Origin: Nostoc calcicola FACHB-3891
GTDB taxonomy: Bacteria; Cyanobacteriota; Cyanobacteriia; Cyanobacteriales; Nostocaceae
Direction: 5' to 3'
Assembly: GCF_014697355.1 (NCBI RefSeq)
Contig: NZ_JACJRQ010000035.1
Coordinates: forward strand, 1-64,000
Length of the DNA stretch: 64,000 nucleotides
Shown here: piece after piece, positions 1 to 8,675 of the stretch
How the letters are laid out: each line of letters opens with the position of its first letter
How positions within the stretch are numbered: the stretch's first letter is position 1
The notes under the pieces: generated by a model
Database searches by the model: none
Seen by the model: the letters and a program-made list of their open reading frames with translations, nothing else
What the model was told of the DNA's origin: nothing
Translations under genes and position numbers: made by a program

Positions 1-59
1 TCGAGTTTTTCTCTCTGTTCTACCGTCAGATGGACTTTATCTCGGCGACCTCTTCCCAC
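1..59 (-). mobile_element. 5' end of an IS630-like transposase, cut by the window edge
   Basis: A minus-strand frame is open to the left edge. It reads GRRDKVHLTVEQREKLE, which resembles the N terminus of IS630-type transposases common in Nostoc. No ATG lies in this frame; the only plausible start is the GTG at 59, and an ATG in another frame just upstream ends quickly. It may therefore be a frameshifted or decayed copy. The call rests on fewer than 20 residues, so it is tentative. Confidence 0.3.
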
Positions 60-115
60 TTTCGAGTCCTCATCTTGGCATATCTATTGCACTATTTTAG
101 CTGTGTCAGTCCAGT

Positions 116-205
116 AGGGTGTGTTACGGCTTTAGCCTAACGCACCCCACATAACACGATGCGTTAGGCGCTCATGTCATATTGAAATATGCGCCTAACA
201 CAACA
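116..205. repeat. inverted-repeat intergenic element
   Basis: The motif GCGTTAGGC and its complement occur three times in under 90 bases. One pair forms a perfect 9-bp stem, GTTAGGCGC at 163-171 and GCGCCTAAC at 191-199. It lies between the transposase end and the 3' end of the acyltransferase. It looks like a dispersed hairpin repeat and codes for nothing visible. Confidence 0.5.
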
Positions 206-221
206 CCAGTTGCTTCTCCCA

Positions 222-1241
222 TTAGGTAACAAACTGTTTGAAAAAAGTTAACCTGAATAAATAAATTGTCATCACACTAAAAAATACAACAAAAAATCCT
301 TCAATTATAAAGATTGTACTCAAAGGAGTTCCCAACAATCCTGCATCTGTGCCAACTTTATAATGACTAATTAACAAAAAGAACAAGTATTGCCAGTATT
401 TATGTAATGAAAATAAACCAAGAGAGTATTTAGATAATTGTTGTACTAATAAATTCTCTTTCATTTCTTTTCGGGAATGAACATAGGTGAAAATAGTCAT
501 GGCTCCACAAACAATAGCAATTCGTCCATAAATATTTGAGTAATAGCCAGAACTACGCAAATATATGTCATGGAATGAAAAAAATATAAATGCAATTAAG
601 TAGTAAAACTTAAAGCCTAATATTTTCTCAGGAAAATTAGCTAAGTAAAAAGCTATGGGAACATAAATCACAAAATTTATTAGCCAATGATAGGGAATAC
701 TAAAATTTAGTAAACAACAAGCTTCAAAATAAAATAAACAAAATAGCACTATTATAGAAGAGATTATTCTTCTTAAAGAATCTGATTTTATGAATTGATA
801 TATAAAAGCAAAAATCTTCAAACAAATTAAATTAAATAGAAAATAGAAAACTGAATCTCCAACAAATGGTAAGCTTGGCTCTAAACCTATAATGAGTTGC
901 CATGAGAAATCAGGAATTTCTCTCCTAGCTATCAGAAAAAATATATTCTGAACAACCACCCAAAATAAATAAATTTTCATCAACTTAGCAAGTCTTTTTT
1001 TGAAATATTTTATCTCACTAGACTTTTGAAAAAATAAGTAGAGAGAAACAATATAAAAAATCGGAACGGCTGTTAAAGATAATTGCAGTTCCAAATCTCT
1101 GATAATTTTAGCAATCATTAACAGAGTAATCTGGGTAGAATCATCAATGATAAATTGAAATGGTCGCAAATGCCAGATAAAAACAAAAGTAATGCTTAAT
1201 GCTTTTAATGTGTCCAAACTATTACTTCTTTCTCCGATCAT
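222..1241 (-). CDS. acyltransferase family 3 membrane protein
   Basis: This 339-residue integral membrane protein has about ten hydrophobic segments. It opens with the family's N-terminal signature (NSLDTLKALSITFVFIWHL), including the conserved His near residue 24. Acyltransferase-3 proteins (OafA/NodX/WcaK-like) transfer acetyl or succinyl groups to sugars of surface polysaccharides at the inner membrane. The exact acceptor cannot be read from the sequence. The gene stands alone and is clearly more AT-rich than its neighbours, with long A/T runs and AAA/ATT/TTT-heavy codons. Together with the transposase remnant beside it, this suggests horizontal acquisition. The family call is firm; the substrate is unknown. 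Confidence 0.8.
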   Translation of the reverse strand: MIGERSNSLDTLKALSITFVFIWHLRPFQFIIDDSTQITLLMIAKIIRDLELQLSLTAVPIFYIVSLYLFFQKSSEIKYFKKRLAKLMKIYLFWVVVQNIFFLIARREIPDFSWQLIIGLEPSLPFVGDSVFYFLFNLICLKIFAFIYQFIKSDSLRRIISSIIVLFCLFYFEACCLLNFSIPYHWLINFVIYVPIAFYLANFPEKILGFKFYYLIAFIFFSFHDIYLRSSGYYSNIYGRIAIVCGAMTIFTYVHSRKEMKENLLVQQLSKYSLGLFSLHKYWQYLFFLLISHYKVGTDAGLLGTPLSTIFIIEGFFVVFFSVMTIYLFRLTFFKQFVT

Positions 1242-1683
1242 AGCTATTTCTTTATTAATTGACTTTCTAGAAGCTTTTCAAAGCTACCCAAACAATCTAG
1301 TGTCTGTTTCAAAGATAAATTTGCTTTAGGCTTGAGCCTAAAATCTCTACAAATAATCGTTGAGTGAACAGTATTGAGCTATATAGTTCCCTAAAATTCT
1401 GTTAAATTAACACTATTGCGGGAAAATAACGGCTTTTACATAAACCGTCATCAATCCTGCGGGACTCCTATTTGATTTTTGAAAAAACGACTTATACCCT
1501 TTCACTTTAAGGTTGATACAAATACCTTGGTAGGGGCGCACAGCTATGCGCCCCTACGTTGATAGAAAATGATAGTCTTTTATATTTCAAAACGGTAGAA
1601 AAATTAACGTCCTCTACAGTACCCTGCGGGAAGGCGCTTTGCGTCTACGATTTTCCGTTACCTGTGCGTAAGTCCTGTTAATG
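1242..1683. other. intergenic, 442 bp, dispersed repeats only
   Basis: No coding region is apparent. It holds a near-perfect 28-bp palindrome at 1530-1557 (arms GTAGGGGCGCACAG and its complement, one mismatch). A REP-like stretch follows at about 1621-1650 (TGCGGGAAGGCGCTTTGCGT). At 1664-1679 is GTGCGTAAGTCCTGTT, matching one end of the miniature transposon described at 29405-29537. Confidence 0.5.
1530..1557. repeat. 28-bp palindromic repeat
   Basis: The arms GTAGGGGCGCACAG and complement differ at one base near the centre. A perfect copy lies at 47671-47698, and a variant with arms GTAGGGTAGCACAG lies at 36188-36215. It could form a strong hairpin in RNA. This copy lacks the miniature-transposon ends that surround the other two. 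Confidence 0.7.
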
Positions 1684-2574
1684 TCATTGACTACAAAAGT
1701 TTAAAATATGCTGGGCAGTGATTTGTGGTTGTTCTAAGTGAGGTAAGTGCCCACAATCTTGAATCCAAACGAGAGTACTTTGTGGAATTGCCCTTTTAAA
1801 TCTCGTGGCATCCTTAGTACCTAAAATTTTATCGGAATCGCCCCATAAAATTAGTGTCTGTTGCCCTATTTGTGATAATATTTTAAATCTAAAAGCACTA
1901 TAACCACCACTTTTGGTGAAAGTAATCAAAGCTTGATGCCAACTCGGCATTTGTAGGTGTAATGCCCCGCAATATAGAGCATCCAAAGAAGCAAGACTTT
2001 GATTTTTATATCCAATGCGGGAAACGCGATCGCGCACCTTCATATTACTCAAAAACTGAGTTGCTAAATAATCCAACGGGGGAAACATTAATTTACTTAA
2101 TGGTGAACCACCCGCCAAACCAGCACTATCAATTAACACCAGCTTATTGACAACTTCTGGGTAAGTCAGCGCCAAATCAATCGCCGTCGCACCCCCCATT
2201 GAAGCCCCCACCAAAATTACAGGTTGGTTAATCAGGCTTTTCCAAAAATAATAAAGATGGGTTTTAATTGCAGTTGGGCTATAAGCAATTCCTGAGAGTC
2301 TATCTGTAAACCCAAAACCCAACAAATCCACTGCCCATGTTTCATTATTCCCAGCAAGCAATGGCAAAAGCCTACGAAATTCTAATACAGAACTATCAAA
2401 GCCGTGAATTAATAAAATAGGAGTTCTACCACTCCCTTCCTTGACATAGGTTGTGGTAATTGCTTGATTAGTTAAAGGCGTAGCGATCGCAGTTGTCTGA
2501 ATACTCCGAGCTAGTGCGATCGAGGCTGGTTCTGTCAGTTGCCCAACTGCTGTAGGAAGAAAATTCGGAAACAT
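1684..2574 (-). CDS. alpha/beta-fold hydrolase
   Basis: This 296-residue protein has the classic alpha/beta hydrolase layout. The oxyanion motif HG is at 57-58, the nucleophile elbow GASMG has Ser125, an acidic residue sits in WGDSD (Asp246 or Asp248), and the catalytic His276 is in CGHLPHLEQP. It is a soluble enzyme cleaving an ester, amide or similar bond; the substrate is not evident. It belongs to the large cyanobacterial group often annotated as alpha/beta hydrolase or MhpC-like. The first 40 residues precede the fold and may be variable. It is transcribed alone, towards the repeat-rich gap. The fold assignment is secure; the specificity is not. Confidence 0.85.
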   Translation of the reverse strand: MFPNFLPTAVGQLTEPASIALARSIQTTAIATPLTNQAITTTYVKEGSGRTPILLIHGFDSSVLEFRRLLPLLAGNNETWAVDLLGFGFTDRLSGIAYSPTAIKTHLYYFWKSLINQPVILVGASMGGATAIDLALTYPEVVNKLVLIDSAGLAGGSPLSKLMFPPLDYLATQFLSNMKVRDRVSRIGYKNQSLASLDALYCGALHLQMPSWHQALITFTKSGGYSAFRFKILSQIGQQTLILWGDSDKILGTKDATRFKRAIPQSTLVWIQDCGHLPHLEQPQITAQHILNFCSQ

Positions 2575-2868
2575 AAATTTCAGTTTATCGTACTAGCTCA
2601 CTTCTACCATCACTGTTTTTGTCAAACCACACAATTACACAAAGTAATATTCGTAATATTCTCCAGTCTTACTTGTAATATAGAAACATCATAGAGCCGC
2701 CATCAAAACATTCTAATTCCTAACTCCTAACTCCTAACTCCCCACTCCCCACTCCCCACTCCCAACTCCCCCAACCCCCCATTAAAGAAAGTTTTCCAAA
2801 ATGTCAAAATTGGGACTAAACCCACGTACAATTAATATCGCCTATCCCTTAATCCAGGAGCTGATGCC

Positions 2869-3180
2869 ATGCCAATGGCGGTTGGCGTAATTGAAACTTT
2901 AGGTTTTCCTAGTGTCTTAGCCGCAGCAGATGCAATGGTGAAATCTGCCGCAGTTACGTTGGTTTATTATGGTCTAGCCGAGAGTGGTCGCTTTGTAGTC
3001 GCCGTCCGGGGACAAGTTGCTGAAGTAAAAAGAGCTGTTGAAGAAGGTATTAATGCTGGAGAGCAAGTAAAGGCCGAAACAGTAATCACCCATTACATAG
3101 TTCCCAATCCCCCGGAAAATGTCGAAACTATATTACCAATCCATTTCACCGAAGAATCAGAACCTTTCCGTATGTTCTAA
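2869..3180 (+). CDS. ccmK3: carboxysome shell protein CcmK3
   Basis: A 103-residue single-domain BMC protein, the same length as Synechocystis CcmK3 and with the same hallmarks: AVGVIETLGFPSVLAAADAM at the start, VTLVYYGLAESG in place of the usual GYEKIGSG strand, and HYIVPNPPENVETILPI near the end. BMC proteins form hexamers tiling the beta-carboxysome facets. CcmK3 is known to lack normal hexamer-forming behaviour alone and to act with CcmK4. The adjacent ccmK4 fits the usual satellite ccmK3-ccmK4 pair located away from the main ccmKLMN operon. An AGGAG lies 11 bases upstream of the ATG. The pair probably tunes shell permeability; that role comes from family knowledge. Confidence 0.92.
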   Translation: MPMAVGVIETLGFPSVLAAADAMVKSAAVTLVYYGLAESGRFVVAVRGQVAEVKRAVEEGINAGEQVKAETVITHYIVPNPPENVETILPIHFTEESEPFRMF

Positions 3181-3266
3181 GCAATTTCGCCATTAAAATC
3201 TGTAGCGAAGCTTCGTACAATTAATTTGTTGCGCCACATATCGTTTATTCATACAGGAGATTACTA

Positions 3267-3617
3267 ATGTCACTACAAGCAGTTGGAGCGCTGGAAACTA
3301 AAGGTTTTCCTGCTGTGTTAGCAGCAGCAGATGCTATGGTAAAAGCTGGACGAGTCACTCTGGTTGGTTACATCCGAGTCGGTAGCGCTCGTTTTACAGT
3401 TAATATTCGTGGTGATGTTTCTGAGGTCAAAACAGCTATGGCTGCTGGTGTTGAAGCCGCAGAAAATGTTTATGGTGGTACTCTCGAATCTTGGGTGATT
3501 ATTCCTCGTCCCCATGAAAACGTTGAAGCTGTTCTGCCAATTGCTTACACAGAAGCAGTCCAACAATATCGGGAATCTGTAGAAAACCCCATTGTTAGAT
3601 CGTCCAACGGGCGATAG
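3267..3617 (+). CDS. ccmK4: carboxysome shell protein CcmK4
   Basis: A 116-residue BMC-domain protein. It shows the CcmK4 pattern: GALETKGFPAVLAAADAMVK, then GYIRVGSARFTVNIRGDVSE with the pore-loop region, then WVIIPRPHENVEAVLPI, and a short polar tail. It would form hexamers and mixed hexamers with CcmK3 in the carboxysome shell. An AGGAG lies 10 bases before the ATG. The 86-base gap after ccmK3 has no terminator, so the two are probably co-transcribed. CcmK1/CcmK2 are the nearest alternatives, but pairing with ccmK3 and the IRVGSARFT strand favour CcmK4. Confidence 0.92.
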   Translation: MSLQAVGALETKGFPAVLAAADAMVKAGRVTLVGYIRVGSARFTVNIRGDVSEVKTAMAAGVEAAENVYGGTLESWVIIPRPHENVEAVLPIAYTEAVQQYRESVENPIVRSSNGR

Positions 3618-5010
3618 AATCAACCCTTTTTCTGAATTCAAAATCACTCCCTGTTGTTTTGCCTTTTGCCGTTGGCGGAGTCATTGCCCTAGACCAACGG
3701 CTTATACTTGTTTATAATTCAAGCGTCTTTGGCTTTGCTAAAAAATCAAAACGAACAATCCCTATATTTATCTTTACTATCTAGAATAGCGATCCATTAA
3801 AACACAGCGGATTTGAAGGTAGGTGAAGTACACAACCTAACTCTGTAGTCTGGGGTAAAGCCTGTTTTACTTCCTAAGTTTGATCGGCAGAAGTTATCAA
3901 ATATGCTCTATGTTTTCGATGGCAGCATTCAGTATGCCCCATCGACATCAAAGCAAAAACAATTATCAAACAGAATAGAGGCGTCAGTCGTCAGAATGGG
4001 CTAAACCTTAGCTATCCGCTAACAGCAATGTTTTCTAACCGAAAAAGCGGATAGCGCAACGTAAAGCCTTCTCTTCTCTACGAGACGCTTTCAGCGAACG
4101 AGAGGCAACGCCTTCTCTTTCAGAGACGCTAACGCGAACGGCATGGCAACTCTTAGAGACGCACTCGCGTTCGCTTAGAGCGAGTCTGCGATAGCGCAGC
4201 TAAGCCGAGTCTTCTCCCAAAGGGAGACGCCAAGGGCGATAGCGCAGCGTAAAGCCTTCGGCATAGCTTCGCTTAGGGAACTCCAAAAAATAAATTATTC
4301 CAATTTGTGGACTCAACGGGACTGTTCTTTCCCCCTGCCCCCTGCCCCCTGCCCCCTGCCTTCACAGTGATGGAATATTTTTTTAGTTGGAAGTCCCTTA
4401 GAGCGAGTCATCGAGCGTCACGAGCATCGCGTCAAGATTGCTGAATTCTGAATTCTGAATTCTGCATTCTTCTTCAATGGATATTAGTCAAAGCACCAAT
4501 TAGCTTGATCAATATATTTGCGGTATTGAAATTTTAATCTTTATTATTAGCTGCTAATTACAATGTATACACGTAATGACTATTTTATAGTTAAAAGTAA
4601 AACCAAGTATTTAACTAAGTAAAGCGTTGCCGAGAGTTGAAACTTATACGGGTGAAATAACGTCTAATGTTGAGTTAAATTATATTCGTTCCTTGGCTAG
4701 GTTCCGAAAGCTCAGATTTCCCCAACCCATCTTTTGTAATGGTGTATTATCCTCACTACTCTAGCTAGATTTCTGTTATCAGTTAAAAAACATAACTTAA
4801 CAAAAAGTTTAAATTAACAGAATTGACGGAAATGCCTGATAGATATTGGTTTGGGGCACTTTGAATTTCCAAGGAAAGCATCAATATAGAAAATTCTGCA
4901 TAAAGTTAGTCAATTTAGACGTAATAAAAGTGGAATCACTGAGATGTTTTCATGAATTTCATGAAATCTGGGGCGGCTGCCAGTTAAACAAACTAGGTTA
5001 GATGGAATGA
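3618..5010. repeat. repeat-rich intergenic region, 1.4 kb
   Basis: No gene is supported. From about 4015 to 4270 it is a dense patchwork of REP-like units built from GCGATAGCGCAGC, GAGACGC and GCTTCGCTTAG motifs in both orientations. A miniature element follows at 4273-4400, containing a CCCCTGC tandem run near 4331-4363. An EcoRI-like GAATTCTGAATTCTG run lies at 4441-4466. The last 500 bases are AT-rich and probably hold the promoter of the next gene. Fragments of the same REP family recur at 25665-25735, 29450-29515 and 59880-59925. Confidence 0.6.
4273..4400. mobile_element. miniature inverted-repeat element, GGGACTTCC family, copy A
   Basis: The left end TTAGGGAACTCCAAAAAATA and the complement of the right end TAAGGGACTTCCAACTAAAA match as imperfect terminal inverted repeats extending about 30 bp (through ATTCCA on both sides). 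The body is 128 bp with no coding capacity. Related copies are at 36142-36247 and 47651-47744. It is probably a non-autonomous transposable element; no matching transposase is in the window. Confidence 0.55.
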
Positions 5011-6198
5011 ATGGGGGTTGTGATGCAAACTTCAAAATTGAGTTTCGAGGAGCGCAATCTCGCTATGACAAAGGATTTGGAAAAACTGGCTCTAGATTGG
5101 CAAAAGCGCTTGGCTGTAGAATGTCCAGAACAAACTGAAGCTACTCGGCGAAGTATTACTCTGTGGCTGCTTGGATCTGACTCAAAACGGTTCGATCTGT
5201 TTAACCCCAAAGAATTTGAGATTGCCAAGCAAGCAATGGAATATCGCTGGAGGATTTTACGTCAACGCTACTTAGGGTTAGGGCGAGAACGTGCTTATCG
5301 CAACTTGATAACCCGACTGGGGAGTTTAGCAACATTACGGAATAAAATTCAGACATGGGTTGCCCTTAGCCGCGATCGCCAGCGCAGTGTCATCGATGTG
5401 TTGCAAGAAGTATTACAAGAATTACTGCAAAACGACACTTACATGCAACAGCAAATGGCTGACATTGCCAAATATACAAGCGATCGGCGATTAGCCGATG
5501 CTTTGCTGTTTGCCAGCACAGAAGAATATTGTTTGCGCCCAGTACGCAATCAACCCCTATTGGCTTACCGTTTTGTCAATTACTTGCGTCGTACTCAACG
5601 TGGCGGCTTAACCCAAGTACCAAGCCGTGATTTGATTAGATTAGTCTCAGAAGAAGTTCTCACAGACGACAGCGACAATCGAGTTAACTTAGTCGATAGT
5701 CAGGCGATCGCAGAATATCAGGAAGCACAACAACTAGAAGAACAACAGGCGCTACGTCAGTCGGTACAAAGAGAATTTGAAAATTATTTACAAGAAAATC
5801 TGGGAATCGAAGCAGTAGAGTGGCTAAGATTGTATCTCCAAGGTAAATCCCAAGAAGAAATTGCCAAAAGACTGAATAAACCAACTAAGGAAGTATACCG
5901 ACTGCGAGAAAAAATTAGTTACCACGCTGTGCGCGTCTTTGCCCTCAAAGGTAAACCAGAACTCGTAGACAGTTGGCTCTCAATTTCCTTAGAAGAACAT
6001 AACTTAGGGCTAACACAAAACCAATGGCAGCAACTTTATGAAATGCTCACTCCTCTGGCGCGGCAGATCCTAGATTTACGGAGAGCAGGTAAATCAATAG
6101 AAGAAATAGCCCAACAATTAAAACTCAAAACCCATCAAGTGCTAGGCGAATGGACAAAAGTCTATCTTGCAGCCCAAGCTTTAAGAACCCAGGAGTGA
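5011..6198 (+). CDS. HetZ-related protein with C-terminal helix-turn-helix repeats
   Basis: A 395-residue soluble protein that I recognise as the cyanobacterial HetZ-related group 2, not HetZ itself. Residues 1-200 form a helical domain with RSITLWLLG, YRWRILRQRYLGL and a conserved LAYRFVNYLRRTQRGGLTQV segment. Two sigma-like helix-turn-helix repeats follow (LYLQGKSQEEIAKRLNKPTK and LRRAGKSIEEIAQQLKLKTH). HetZ is a DNA-binding regulator of heterocyst differentiation; this paralogue presumably also binds DNA, but its targets are unknown. No patU gene is adjacent, unlike at the hetZ locus. The ATG at 5011 is taken; 5023 and 5065 are possible later starts. Confidence 0.65.
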   Translation: MGVVMQTSKLSFEERNLAMTKDLEKLALDWQKRLAVECPEQTEATRRSITLWLLGSDSKRFDLFNPKEFEIAKQAMEYRWRILRQRYLGLGRERAYRNLITRLGSLATLRNKIQTWVALSRDRQRSVIDVLQEVLQELLQNDTYMQQQMADIAKYTSDRRLADALLFASTEEYCLRPVRNQPLLAYRFVNYLRRTQRGGLTQVPSRDLIRLVSEEVLTDDSDNRVNLVDSQAIAEYQEAQQLEEQQALRQSVQREFENYLQENLGIEAVEWLRLYLQGKSQEEIAKRLNKPTKEVYRLREKISYHAVRVFALKGKPELVDSWLSISLEEHNLGLTQNQWQQLYEMLTPLARQILDLRRAGKSIEEIAQQLKLKTHQVLGEWTKVYLAAQALRTQE

Positions 6199-6480
6199 AG
6201 ACGCGGGGACGCGGGGACGCGGGGACACGGGGATGAGGGGGATGAGGGAGCAGGGGAGGCAGGGGGAGATGAAAAAGTGAGGGAGAAATAACCAATGCCC
6301 CATGCCCCATGCCCAATTCCCAGTATTTTCCCTAATCCTTTACCGAAAATTTATCTGCTACTTACGTCTACTTAAGTAATAGATAATTGAATTTTTAACA
6401 ATCAAACAAAGTATCTTTATTAACTACCCACTAAACTAGAGGGAAAATATTATATAAGCAATCACCGAGTAATCAAATCT
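6199..6480. repeat. GC-rich tandem repeats in an intergenic gap
   Basis: Immediately after the HetZ-related stop comes a run of GACGCGGG units, then GATGAGGG and GGGGCAGG units, then CCCATGC units (about 6199-6320). These are short tandem repeats of the kind scattered through Nostoc genomes. The remaining 150 bases are AT-rich and probably carry the promoter of the next gene. Confidence 0.5.
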
Positions 6481-7710
6481 ATGTTGTCTTCAGAGGGCGA
6501 ACTCACAAATACCACAGTCAATGGGCAACAGGTGCGAACAGCTACACAAAGTAAGTGGGAGCAAGAAGGCGAACGCGAGCAAATATTCCAGCTAATGGAT
6601 AGTTTTTTGTCCTTTGAAGCTTGTCTTTACCATCAAATTTTGCCCTTTGGCTTAAAAGATAAAAAGCTCTTGCTAGGTATGGTTCATCCACAAGACACTG
6701 AGGCACTAGATTATGTTAGTCGCATTGCGTCTTATATGAATTGCACACTGATAACTGAGGCGATCGCAGCTGATGCTCACCGCAGAATATTATCAGCCTA
6801 CCTCAACTACAAGAATAAATCCCAACTAGATACTCAAGAAGGGCACGAGCAAATAACAGTTACCATTGCTGACAGGTTTATTGCCTCTGGTGAAACTTAC
6901 TCTGAATCACAGCACTTACCAACATTCATAGGATCTGAGACATCCTCTAATGAGCATTCTTGGCAGCAGGTAGATTTGCCACTCCCAAATCTAGATAATC
7001 CCTCTCAAATTACTACCTTCTTTACTTCGGGAAATACTGTGCATCAAGGAGACATTTCCGAAGCTGCACCAACAGAAAATTTACTGATTTTGCCAGTGGA
7101 AGTTCCCGAACAATTTAGTCCTGTGGAAGTGCTGGCAACACTACCACCCAAGAGATTATTAGAAGAATTACTAGGGCGAATTTTGGCAGGAGGAATTGGT
7201 CGGCTATATCTAGAAAGACAACCTTACGAAGGCAGAATACTATGGAGTAACAATGGAGTATTACAGTCTGTATTAGACAAACTGCCGCTCTCTGTTTTCC
7301 AAGGAGTACTTAATGAATTAAAGCGGTTTGCTTCCCTACCTATCACCAAAGTTGCAGAACCAAAACAGGTAGAGAAAGAATGTTTGTATCAAAAAAACCG
7401 TTTGTTATTACGCTTGCGAGTGATGCCAGGAATCTATGGCGAAGAAGCTACACTCCAAGTCTTGCGCGGAGCAGCGTTAAAGTTTTATCAGCAACAACAA
7501 CTGACGCGTTTAAGCCGCGATGCCTTAGGAATTTCTCAGCAACTAAGTTTCAAGTTGCATGAACTACAAGAACGCCTTTTTCTCAATCGCGGCCTTGACT
7601 CTCAGCAATTAGAGGCTTTAGTTACCCTGAATCAACTAGTCAAAAGTTTAGACCAACAGATCAAAAAACTAGCACTCGACAGCAATCCACCAACAAACAG
7701 CAAATCATAG
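6481..7710 (+). CDS. PilB/GspE-like protein lacking the ATPase domain
   Basis: A 409-residue protein. Residues 30-115 match the type II secretion/pilus ATPase N-terminal domain (LLGMVHPQDTEALDYVSRIA, then LSAYLNYK). Residues 220-330 resemble the second N-terminal domain of PilB (GGIGRLYLERQPYEGRILWS, then a DGVLQ-like segment). There is no Walker A, Walker B or His box, and the C terminus is a coiled helical stretch instead. It cannot be a motor by itself. It may regulate or cap type IV pilus assembly, or bind a nucleotide such as c-di-GMP through the N-terminal domain, as in MshE; that is inference. The ORF is complete, with no frameshift. Confidence 0.6.
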   Translation: MLSSEGELTNTTVNGQQVRTATQSKWEQEGEREQIFQLMDSFLSFEACLYHQILPFGLKDKKLLLGMVHPQDTEALDYVSRIASYMNCTLITEAIAADAHRRILSAYLNYKNKSQLDTQEGHEQITVTIADRFIASGETYSESQHLPTFIGSETSSNEHSWQQVDLPLPNLDNPSQITTFFTSGNTVHQGDISEAAPTENLLILPVEVPEQFSPVEVLATLPPKRLLEELLGRILAGGIGRLYLERQPYEGRILWSNNGVLQSVLDKLPLSVFQGVLNELKRFASLPITKVAEPKQVEKECLYQKNRLLLRLRVMPGIYGEEATLQVLRGAALKFYQQQQLTRLSRDALGISQQLSFKLHELQERLFLNRGLDSQQLEALVTLNQLVKSLDQQIKKLALDSNPPTNSKS

Positions 7711-7912
7711 GTGTATCAGTGAAACCGCTGATTTCGATCGCAATACATAATTGTTATGTTGTAATCGAACTCTGAACCGATCGATCTCAAAAAGTCAGAA
7801 AAAATAAATATAAATCTTGCGTCCGTATGAATACGTAAGATGATGATTAAAATAAACTTATACTAGCCAAGTTAATTTTCCGTTCTTGAATCCATATTCT
7901 TGCAAATATTTC

Positions 7913-8596
7913 ATGCACACAGAGGTTTTTAGTGAACTTTTCCCCTTGATGAGTACAGCCAACCCCCAGACTTTGGAATGGCTGCTCAACGTTGCAATTG
8001 AACATGAATACCCGGCTGGGCGAGCTGTTGTCATGGAAGATGCTTGGGGTAATGCCGTTTATCTGGTAGTTTCTGGTTGGGTGAAAGTCCGACGTACCGT
8101 CGGGGAAGATTCAGTAGCTCTGGCAATTTTTGGTCGTGGGGATTTTTTTGGAGAAATGGCAATTTTGGATGAATCTCCCCGCTCAACCGATGTTATTGCC
8201 CTTTCACCAGTGAAATTACTTAGTATCTCCAGAGAGCGTTTTATTCAAATATTGTTTAAAGACCCGCAATTACATCACCGCATGTTGCAATTGATGGTGC
8301 GGCGATTACGGCAAATTAACCTGCGCTTGCAAATGCGGTCTTCACCACCAGCGGTCAAACTCGCTCATACCTTAGTGACTTTAGGCGAAAGCTATGGTCA
8401 AGAATCAAATCAGGGAAGAGAAATTTTTAACATTCCCTTTAAAGATTTAGCAGAAGTGACAGAAATCGGCGTTGAAGAAACGACCAAAATCATGGAAAAG
8501 TTGCATGAAAAAGGGTGGATTAACATTGATAACGCCAACAACATTACTTATCTTTTAAACTTCAAACAGCTGATGAACTTGGCTGGTAAAGTGTAA
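7913..8596 (+). CDS. Crp/Fnr-family transcriptional regulator
   Basis: A 227-residue regulator. Residues 20-140 form a cyclic-nucleotide-binding-type beta barrel (EYPAGRAVVMEDAWGNAVYL, FGRGDFFGEMAILDESPRST). The dimer helix follows (LHHRMLQLMVRRLRQINLRL), then a winged helix-turn-helix near the end (IPFKDLAEVTEIGVEETTKI). The FGEMAILDESPRST stretch matches the phosphate-binding cassette pattern of cyclic nucleotide binders, though binding is not proven. I chose the ATG at 7913 over an upstream TTG at 7886 because homologues begin MHTEVF. It is monocistronic. Its targets cannot be inferred. Confidence 0.85.
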   Translation: MHTEVFSELFPLMSTANPQTLEWLLNVAIEHEYPAGRAVVMEDAWGNAVYLVVSGWVKVRRTVGEDSVALAIFGRGDFFGEMAILDESPRSTDVIALSPVKLLSISRERFIQILFKDPQLHHRMLQLMVRRLRQINLRLQMRSSPPAVKLAHTLVTLGESYGQESNQGREIFNIPFKDLAEVTEIGVEETTKIMEKLHEKGWINIDNANNITYLLNFKQLMNLAGKV

Positions 8597-8675
8597 TCGC
8601 TTTGTTTATTACCTTCAGCACTACTGAAAACTGATTCATATTTGCTAAAACTCCGGCTACACCACAGATAAAAAG

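Noticed and set aside
1962..2150. A plus-strand frame opposite the alpha/beta hydrolase
   Set aside because: It is antisense to the middle of a well-supported gene with all catalytic motifs.
6125..6316. A minus-strand frame at the end of the HetZ-related gene
   Set aside because: It mainly translates GACGCGGG and GGGGCAT tandem repeats and overlaps the real gene's 3' end.
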